Assembly: GCA_030824495.1 (NCBI GenBank)
Contig: JAVBXP010000040.1
Coordinates: 1 to 64,000, forward strand
Origin: a bacterium
Lineage (GTDB): Bacteria; Pseudomonadota; Alphaproteobacteria; Caulobacterales; Caulobacteraceae
Direction of reading: 5' to 3'
DNA: 64,000 nt
Shown here: positions 58,387-64,000 of the stretch, one piece after another
Layout of the letters: each line of letters begins with the position of its first letter
How positions within the stretch are numbered: the first letter of the stretch is position 1
Made by a program: the position numbers and the translations under genes
The notes under the pieces: generated by a model
Seen by the model: only the letters and a program-made list of their open reading frames with translations
What the model was told of the DNA's origin: nothing
The model's database searches: none

Positions 58387-59157
58387 ATGGCCGATGGTTC
58401 GCTTGCAGGCGTGAGCTCGCTCAAGGGCAAGGTCAGCGCCGAGGAGTGGCAGGCGCGGGTCGATCTCGCCGCCCTCTACCGGCTGGTGGCGCTCTATGGT
58501 TGGGACGATGCGATCTATACGCACATCTCGGCCCGCATCCCGGGGCCTGAGCACCAGTTCCTGATCAATCCCTACGGCATGTACTTCGGGGAGATGACGG
58601 CCTCGTCACTGGTGAAGATCGACCTGGACGGCAACATCCTCCAGGAGACGCCGTATTTCATCAATCCAGCGGGCTTCACGATCCACTCTGCGATCCACGC
58701 AGCGCGGGAAGATGCTCACTATGTCATGCACCTGCACACCGACCAGGGGGTGGCGGTCGCGTCGCAGAAGGACGGGCTGCTGCCGTTGTCGCAGCATGCG
58801 CTGATCATCGGCACGATGCTGGCCTATCACGACTATGAAGGCATCGCCCTTAACCTGGACGAGCGTGAACGTCTGGTCGCCGACATCGGTGACAAGCATG
58901 TGATGCTGCTGCGCAACCACGGTACGTTGGCGGTGGGCGAAAGCGCGGCCGACTGCTGGATCCGGATGTTCTATCTGGAGCGCGCCTGCAAACAGCAGGT
59001 CATGGCCTTGTCCGCCGGCCGGGAAAACGTGCTGTTGGCGCCCCAGGCCGCGCAAGACGAAGTGAAGATGCAGTTGTCGCGTGGACTGGGCGGGAAGCTC
59101 GCCTGGGCCGGAGCTTTGCGCCAACTCGACAAATCGTTGCCGGGCTACGACGCTTAG
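58387..59157 (+). CDS. Class II aldolase/adducin-family protein
   Basis: The 256-residue protein has the class II aldolase fold with zinc ligands in VMHLHTDQGVAVA and LLRNHGTLAVG. Upstream, THISARIPGPEHQFLINPYG marks the phosphate-binding loop region. Enzymes of this family cleave sugar phosphates, but the adducin-like group found in many proteobacteria has no fixed substrate. The ATG at 58387 follows GGGAGG directly; the frame begins 24 codons earlier. A terminator hairpin follows, so it is transcribed alone. Confidence 0.9.
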   Translation: MADGSLAGVSSLKGKVSAEEWQARVDLAALYRLVALYGWDDAIYTHISARIPGPEHQFLINPYGMYFGEMTASSLVKIDLDGNILQETPYFINPAGFTIHSAIHAAREDAHYVMHLHTDQGVAVASQKDGLLPLSQHALIIGTMLAYHDYEGIALNLDERERLVADIGDKHVMLLRNHGTLAVGESAADCWIRMFYLERACKQQVMALSAGRENVLLAPQAAQDEVKMQLSRGLGGKLAWAGALRQLDKSLPGYDA

Positions 59158-59181
59158 AGACTTGCTTCAGGATTGAGTGGG

Positions 59182-59214
59182 ATGGGCGTCGGGTTTTCGG
59201 CGCCCATTTTCTTT
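59182..59214 (+). terminator. Terminator after the class II aldolase-like gene
   Basis: ATGGGCGTCG (59182-59191) pairs with CGGCGCCCAT (59198-59207), with one T-G wobble and a GGTTTT loop, and is followed by TTTCTTT. It begins 24 bases after the stop codon of the class II aldolase-like gene and isolates it from the efflux operon. Confidence 0.85.
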
Positions 59215-59404
59215 GCGCTTACGAAACAATACCCACTATGGGCGCCCAGGATATGTCTTAGGCGTAGGCTGATCGCCGTCTATTTCAAAGCTGACACGCA
59301 AAGCCATCGTTCTGTCACTGGACGGCGCCTATGTGGCCGCCATATGACCCGGTTCGATTCACAATCAGCCGATCTCCATTTGGAGCCCGCGGAGTTCCAG
59401 TAGT

Positions 59405-60592
59405 TTGATACGACGTCACTTCTTCCTCGCCGCCGCTATTCTGATCCTCGTCCTCATGGTGGTCGCGGGCGGATGGAAGCTGACTATCGGTAAGAAGCAG
59501 GGACCTGGCGGACCGCCAGGCGCCGCCATGGCTTCTCCAAAGGGCGGCGGCGCCGCCAGGGGCGGTGGCGGCATGGGCGGACCTTCGCCGGTCAACTTGG
59601 TCCCGGCGCAGTCCAAGACTTTCACCGACGCGATCGACGTGATCGGGGTCGCCAAGGGCCGCCAATCGGTGACCCTGACCGCGGCGACCACGCAGCTTGT
59701 TGAGCGCGTCCGCTTCACCGATGGCCAATCTGTGGCCAAGGGTCAGGTGCTGGTCGAACTGAAGTCCACCGAACAGAGCGCCGGCAGCGCCCAGGCGCAG
59801 GCGCGGTTGGTGCAGGCTCAGCGCGACTATGACCGCTGGAAGCAACTTGCAGCCCAGGGCTACGCCTCCAAGACCGCGCTCGACCAGCGCGAAGCCACCT
59901 ATCTCGCGGCCAAGGCCGATGTGGACGCCGCGCGCGCTCGCGAAAGCGACCGGATGGTGCGTGCGCCGTTCTCCGGGGTCATGGGGTTGTCGGACATCGC
60001 GCCGGGCATGCTGATCAATCCCGGGGTGGCGATCGTGACCCTCGACGATATCAGCGCCGTGCGCGTCGATTTTGAGGTGCCGGATCGCTATTTGGCCTCC
60101 GTCCGTCAGGGCCAGCCGCTGGTCGCGCGCATCGACGCCTATCCGGGCGAGACGATCCAGGGCCGGATCCAGACCCTGGACACCCGGATCGATGAACGCA
60201 CCCGCGCCTTTACGGCGCGCGCCGAGTTTCCCAATCCCGGCGGTAAGCTGAAGCCGGGCATGATGATGCGGATCGGCATCGCGCGCGGACAGCGCGATGT
60301 GGTGGCCGCGCCTGAAGCGGCTGTCTCCGTCCAGGGCGACACCGCCTTCGTCTATGTCGTGAAGCGCGATGGAGACCGGAGCGTCGCCGAACAGCGTGCG
60401 GTCTTGACGGGTACCCGCCAGAACGGCTTGGTTGAGATCCGCGAGGGCCTGCGGGTTGGCGAGCAGATCGTGGCCGATGGACTGAACAAGATTCAACCGG
60501 GGCAGCCGGTTCGCGTGCAGGCGCCCGCCGGCGCTCGCGAAGCCGCCGCGGACACACAGCCAGGAGCGCGCAGCCCGCGGCCTGGCGCATGA
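59405..60592 (+). CDS. RND efflux periplasmic adaptor subunit
   Basis: The 395-residue membrane-fusion protein has an N-terminal anchor (FFLAAAILILVLMVVAGGW, about residues 6-24), a Gly-rich linker, then the adaptor core: lipoyl-type half motifs around RQSVTLTAATTQLVERVRF, a helical hairpin (SAQAQARLVQAQRDYDRWKQ), and the barrel with APFSGVMGLSDIAPGMLIN. It connects the inner-membrane pump to an outer-membrane channel. The start is a TTG at 59405, the only one before the anchor. The pump gene begins at the ATG overlapping its stop, so the two are coupled. Confidence 0.92.
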   Translation: MIRRHFFLAAAILILVLMVVAGGWKLTIGKKQGPGGPPGAAMASPKGGGAARGGGGMGGPSPVNLVPAQSKTFTDAIDVIGVAKGRQSVTLTAATTQLVERVRFTDGQSVAKGQVLVELKSTEQSAGSAQAQARLVQAQRDYDRWKQLAAQGYASKTALDQREATYLAAKADVDAARARESDRMVRAPFSGVMGLSDIAPGMLINPGVAIVTLDDISAVRVDFEVPDRYLASVRQGQPLVARIDAYPGETIQGRIQTLDTRIDERTRAFTARAEFPNPGGKLKPGMMMRIGIARGQRDVVAAPEAAVSVQGDTAFVYVVKRDGDRSVAEQRAVLTGTRQNGLVEIREGLRVGEQIVADGLNKIQPGQPVRVQAPAGAREAAADTQPGARSPRPGA

Positions 60593-63500
60593 TGCTGTCT
60601 GATCTTTCGGTTCGCCGGCCGGTATTCGCCGCCGTCGCCGCGATCATTCTATGCGTGGTCGGCCTGGCCGCCTTCGCCTCCCTGACCGTTCGCGAACTTC
60701 CCAGCGTCGATCCGCCGGTGGTCTCGATCTCCACCACCTATCGCGGTGCGTCGGCCGAAGTGGTCGAGGAACGGATCACCGAGGTTATCGAACGGCAGAT
60801 TTCCGGCATCCAGGGGATCGACCGGGTCAATTCGTCGTCGCGTGACGGCCGATCCAACATCAACATCTCGTTCCGTCTCGATCGCGACCTCGACGCCGCC
60901 GCCAACGATGTCCGGGACGCTGTGAGCCGCGTTGCAGCGAACCTGCCGTTGCAGGCCGATCCGCCCCAGATCGCCAAGGCGACGGCGGACGGCTCGCCGA
61001 TCATGTTCATCTCGTTCGCCTCGACGACGCTGAACCGGTTGCAGCTCTCCGACTACGCCCAGCGCTATCTGGTGGAGCGGTTCTCGACCATTGACGGCGT
61101 CGCCCAGGTGTTCGTGGGCGGCAGCCAGCTCTACTCGATGCGCATCTGGCTCGATCCAGACGCCATGGCCGCCCGGGGCGTGACCGTCGACGATGTCGAA
61201 AACGCCCTCAACAGCCAGAACCTCGAACTGCCCGCGGGCTCGCTTGAAGCCCCGTCCAAGGATTTCACGATCCGGGTGGCGCGCGGCTACTCCACGCCTG
61301 AGCAGTTCGCCCAGCTTCCTGTGGTCGCCTCCGGCGGCCAAGCGACGGCGCCGACCGGCAACGCCTCCCAGGCCTACGTCACCCGCCTTGGCGATATCGC
61401 CCGGGTCGAGGAGGGGCCCGATGAGCATCGCCGCAGCTTCCGCTCCAATGGTCGCGACCAGGTCGGTATCGGCATCACTCGACAGTCGCAGGCCAACGAC
61501 CTGGACATCTCCAAGGGCGTCAACGATCTGCTGCCGGAGCTGAACAAGTCCCTGCCCAAGGGCACGACCCTGGAAGTGGCGGTCGACTACACGATCTTCA
61601 CCGCTCATGCGCTCCAGGAGGTCTGGATCACAATGGGGATTTCGCTGGTGCTCGTGGCGCTGGTGAACTTCGTCTTTCTCGGCACCTGGCGGGCGGCCTT
61701 GATCCCGTCGGTGGTGGCGCCGATCTGCATTCTTTCCACCTTCATCGTCCTGGCGCCGCTCGGCTTCTCGCTGAACCTGCTGACGCTGCTCGCCCTCGTT
61801 CTCGCCATCGGCCTGGTGGTCGATGACGCGATCGTGGTGGTCGAGAACATCCAGCGCCGCATCGACGATGGCGAACCCCCCGTCGTCGCGGCCCAGCGCG
61901 GCGCTCGCCAAGTGTTCTTCGCCGTGGTCGCCACGACCATCGTGCTGATCTCGGTGTTCGCGCCGCTGATGTTCCTGCCGGGCTATATCGGCCGGCTGTT
62001 CGTGGAGCTGGCCGTCGCGGTCGCCGCGGCGGTGGCCTTCTCGGCGCTGCTGGCGCTCAGCCTGTCGCCGATGTTGGCCTCGAAGCTGCTGCGGCCGGCC
62101 CATGGGCAGGGCTTCCTCGCCCGCTATGTCGATGGCGCGATGGACAAGCTGAAGGCCTCCTATCACGCCTCGCTGGACAGCCTCCTGGGCCGGCGGTCGG
62201 CCTCCATCGGCACGGCGGTTCTGGTGGCCGTGCTCGCGCTTGGCGCGGTCGGGCTGTTCGCCGTACTGCCCCGGGAACTGGTGCCTGAGGAAGATCGGGG
62301 TCGCATCGACCTGAACATCTCCGGCCCGGAGGGCGCGGGCTACGACTACACCCGAAAGGCGGCCGATCAGATCGAGGCGCGCCTCCAAACCCTTTTGAAG
62401 GATGGGGTGATCACCCGCTACATCCTGGGTGTTCCGCGTTTCAACGGCACTCAGTTCAACGGCGGCTTCGGCAATGCGAACCTTGCGCCCGACGCTGGCG
62501 TCACCTCGAACGAACTCGCCGCGCAGCTCAATCGCGAGCTGTCGTCAATCACTTCCGTCCGAGCGATCGCCTCGGTGCGTCCGGCGTTCTCGCGGGGCGG
62601 CGGTGGCGGCGGTGGCGTCGAAGTCATCGCGATGGGTGACGACTACGATCAGGTGGCGGCGTGGATCGCGCCGTTGCTGGCTGCGGCTGAGGCCAATCCC
62701 GGCCTGGCCCGGGCGCGCCTGGACTATGAGCCCACCAGCCCTCGGGTTCTGGTGAGCATCGACCGGGAAAAGGCCGCTGCGCTCGGTGTTTCGGCGCAGG
62801 CTGTCGGCCGCGCGCTTGAAAGCAATTTCGGCACCCGCCGGGTCACGACCTACATCAAGAGCGGCCAGGAGTACGACGTGCTCCTCCAGACCGACCGTGA
62901 GCAGCGCCAGTCCGAGCAGGACATCGGCAATCTCTATGTTCGCGCGCAGTCCGGTCAGCTCATCCCGCTGTCGACCGTGGTGACAACCGAGGTCCGGGGC
63001 GACACGCCCGACCGCGCCCGCGTCGACCGCCTGCGGTCGGTGACCCTGACGGCCCAGCTCAACCCCGGTTACGCGGTTGGTGATGCGGTGAAGTTCTTCG
63101 AGACTGAAATCGCCAAGCTTCCAGCCGGCACCCAAACCAAGTGGGGCGGTATCGCGCGTGACTATCTTGAGGCCGGCGGCGCTGTCGGCCTGGCCTTCGG
63201 CATGGCGCTGTTGTTGGTCTTCCTGGTCTTGGCGGCTCAGTTCGAAAGCTGGATCCATCCAGCGGTAATCATGCTGACCGTGCCGGTCGCCGCGCTTGGC
63301 GGGCTATTTGGCCTGCTGATCTCCGGCTCGACCATCAACACCTATAGTCAGATCGGCCTGATCATCCTGGTCGGTATTGCGGCCAAGAACGGCATTCTGA
63401 TCGTCGAGTTCGCCAATCAGCTGCGCGACGAAGGCCTGACCATCCGCGAGGCGGTGATCGAAAGCGCCACCCTGCGACTGCGCCCGATCATCATGACCTC

Positions 63501-63744
63501 GATCGCCGCGGCGGCCGGGGCCATTCCGTTGATCATGTGGGGCGGCGCGGGCGGTGAAAGCCGCAAGACGATCGGCGTGGTGATCTTCTTCGGGGCGATC
63601 TTCTCGACCGTCCTGACGCTGTTCATCGTGCCGGTGTTCTACAACATGCTGGCGCGTTTCACGAAGTCGCCGCAGTCGACGGCCCGTCGCATCGAAGCCT
63701 TCGAAGAAGCCGAACAGACCCGCGCGGCCAACGCCGCCGAATAG
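60589..63744 (+). CDS. RND efflux pump, inner-membrane subunit (HAE1 type)
   Basis: The 1051-residue pump has the RND duplication: two sets of membrane helices, each with a large periplasmic loop. RPVFAAVAAIILCVVGLAAF is the first helix. LVLAIGLVVDDAIVVVENIQ holds the proton-relay Asp pair in the fourth helix. The second half has LVGIAAKNGILIVEFANQLR. It exports hydrophobic drugs or metabolites using the proton gradient. The ATG at 60589 overlaps the adaptor stop. No outer-membrane channel gene follows before the window ends, so that partner must be elsewhere. A Gly-rich segment (RGGGGGGGVEV) interrupts the periplasmic domain. Confidence 0.95.
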   Translation: MMLSDLSVRRPVFAAVAAIILCVVGLAAFASLTVRELPSVDPPVVSISTTYRGASAEVVEERITEVIERQISGIQGIDRVNSSSRDGRSNINISFRLDRDLDAAANDVRDAVSRVAANLPLQADPPQIAKATADGSPIMFISFASTTLNRLQLSDYAQRYLVERFSTIDGVAQVFVGGSQLYSMRIWLDPDAMAARGVTVDDVENALNSQNLELPAGSLEAPSKDFTIRVARGYSTPEQFAQLPVVASGGQATAPTGNASQAYVTRLGDIARVEEGPDEHRRSFRSNGRDQVGIGITRQSQANDLDISKGVNDLLPELNKSLPKGTTLEVAVDYTIFTAHALQEVWITMGISLVLVALVNFVFLGTWRAALIPSVVAPICILSTFIVLAPLGFSLNLLTLLALVLAIGLVVDDAIVVVENIQRRIDDGEPPVVAAQRGARQVFFAVVATTIVLISVFAPLMFLPGYIGRLFVELAVAVAAAVAFSALLALSLSPMLASKLLRPAHGQGFLARYVDGAMDKLKASYHASLDSLLGRRSASIGTAVLVAVLALGAVGLFAVLPRELVPEEDRGRIDLNISGPEGAGYDYTRKAADQIEARLQTLLKDGVITRYILGVPRFNGTQFNGGFGNANLAPDAGVTSNELAAQLNRELSSITSVRAIASVRPAFSRGGGGGGGVEVIAMGDDYDQVAAWIAPLLAAAEANPGLARARLDYEPTSPRVLVSIDREKAAALGVSAQAVGRALESNFGTRRVTTYIKSGQEYDVLLQTDREQRQSEQDIGNLYVRAQSGQLIPLSTVVTTEVRGDTPDRARVDRLRSVTLTAQLNPGYAVGDAVKFFETEIAKLPAGTQTKWGGIARDYLEAGGAVGLAFGMALLLVFLVLAAQFESWIHPAVIMLTVPVAALGGLFGLLISGSTINTYSQIGLIILVGIAAKNGILIVEFANQLRDEGLTIREAVIESATLRLRPIIMTSIAAAAGAIPLIMWGGAGGESRKTIGVVIFFGAIFSTVLTLFIVPVFYNMLARFTKSPQSTARRIEAFEEAEQTRAANAAE

Positions 63745-63796
63745 CCGCCTCAGGCGGCCATGCCCAGCAGATGCAGGCATGGCCGTTCTGCTGGGC
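63744..63796 (+). terminator. Competing hairpins after the RND pump gene
   Basis: Three stems overlap. GCCGCC/GGCGGC at 63744-63758 starts on the last base of the stop codon. GGCCATGCC (63756-63764) pairs with GGCATGGCC (63776-63784). GCCCAGCAG (63762-63770) pairs with CTGCTGGGC (63788-63796). Neighbouring stems exclude each other. No T run follows, so factor-independent termination is not certain; RNA stability or attenuation are alternatives. Confidence 0.55.
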
Positions 63797-63822
63797 GCAA
63801 TCGTCCCGCTCAAAACGAAAAT

Positions 63823-63890
63823 GCCTCCCCCGAAGGGGAGGCGAGTTGTCGGGGTGGCGCCGCCGGCGACAAGGGGGTGTCGTGGGCGGG
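63823..63890. repeat. G/C-rich palindromic repeat near the window end
   Basis: GCCTCCCC (63823-63830) and GGGGAGGC (63835-63842) form a perfect hairpin with a CGAA loop. It is followed by TTGTCG (63846-63851) and CGACAA, and by a G-rich stretch. CCTCCCC-type palindromes of this shape are dispersed intergenic repeats in Caulobacter-like genomes, from memory. No coding frame with a recognisable product was seen from 63745 to 64000. Confidence 0.55.
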
Positions 63891-64000
63891 CGCAGGATCT
63901 CGGCTGACAGATGCAAGCGCAGCCTCGACGCGCTGATGGTGCGGCCGAACTTTATTCTCGTCAAGGTTGCTTGTTGCGAAGTTTCGCTCAGGGAGCCTTG

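Noticed and set aside
60649-62388. 579-codon minus-strand open frame opposite the RND pump
   Set aside because: It is His/Arg/Gln-rich shadow sequence produced by the codon use of the pump gene.
62595-62625. GGC-rich repeat inside the RND pump
   Set aside because: It encodes a Gly run in frame and looks like a flexible loop rather than a mobile or regulatory repeat.
1-64000. CRISPR arrays, insertion sequences, prophage or conjugation genes
   Set aside because: No regularly spaced direct repeats, transposase, integrase, capsid or relaxase motifs were seen in any frame.

Overview
The window is a gene-dense, GC-rich stretch of an alphaproteobacterial chromosome. The best guess is the family Caulobacteraceae (Caulobacter or Phenylobacterium-like). 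The signs are: a tRNA-His that lacks the extra G-1 and has A73, which is specific to one alphaproteobacterial clade; a CtrA-like box (TTAG-N7-TTAA joined to TTAACCAT); paired DUF2336 proteins; a short PutA with a separate Lrp-type regulator; a TonB-dependent receptor; and frequent GTG/TTG starts. I see no rRNA, phage, transposase, plasmid or CRISPR features.

Layout. 1-700: end of a TonB-like gene, tRNA-His and two hairpin terminators. 680-11.7 kb: amino-acid catabolism. putA and a divergent Lrp regulator handle proline; then come a 2-hydroxyacid dehydrogenase, an M20 hydrolase, and a second Lrp regulator divergent from the arginine succinyltransferase operon astA-astD-astB. A third Lrp gene with a perfect 11-bp inverted repeat upstream is followed by malonyl-CoA synthetase. 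13.1-24.5 kb: a three-hairpin repeat, an AraC/MFS pair, and a run of small-molecule and detoxification enzymes (aldo/keto reductase, GNAT, alpha/beta hydrolase, SDR, dienelactone hydrolase, PhyH, CYP153-type P450) with a TetR gene and matching palindromes. 24.7-30.2 kb: FAD protein, LacI regulator, M13 peptidase and an RNA methyltransferase.

30.2-33.8 kb is the most unusual part. A tightly packed four-gene minus-strand operon encodes a GNAT-like protein, a LuxI/FeeM-like acyltransferase, an isochorismatase-fold cysteine hydrolase and an 87-residue protein. It is flanked by an XRE-type regulator and a divergent LysR regulator. It could be a small-molecule (N-acyl signal) synthesis and turnover unit, but that is inference.

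33.9-44.4 kb: hybrid histidine kinase, Baeyer-Villiger-type monooxygenase with divergent TetR, a three-gene ABC-2 transporter, a DAO-family oxidase, an acyl-CoA dehydrogenase with a relocated catalytic Glu, and TonB. 44.6-49.4 kb: TonB-dependent receptor, lytic transglycosylase with a CtrA-like box, class III CoA-transferase. 49.5-55.9 kb: a signalling neighbourhood (hybrid kinase, DUF2336, Nudix, Hpt protein, NAD kinase, second DUF2336). 56.0-64.0 kb: glycerol kinase, CHRD/PEP-CTERM protein, class II aldolase-like protein, an RND efflux adaptor-pump operon, then a stretch of competing hairpins and a G/C-rich palindromic repeat.
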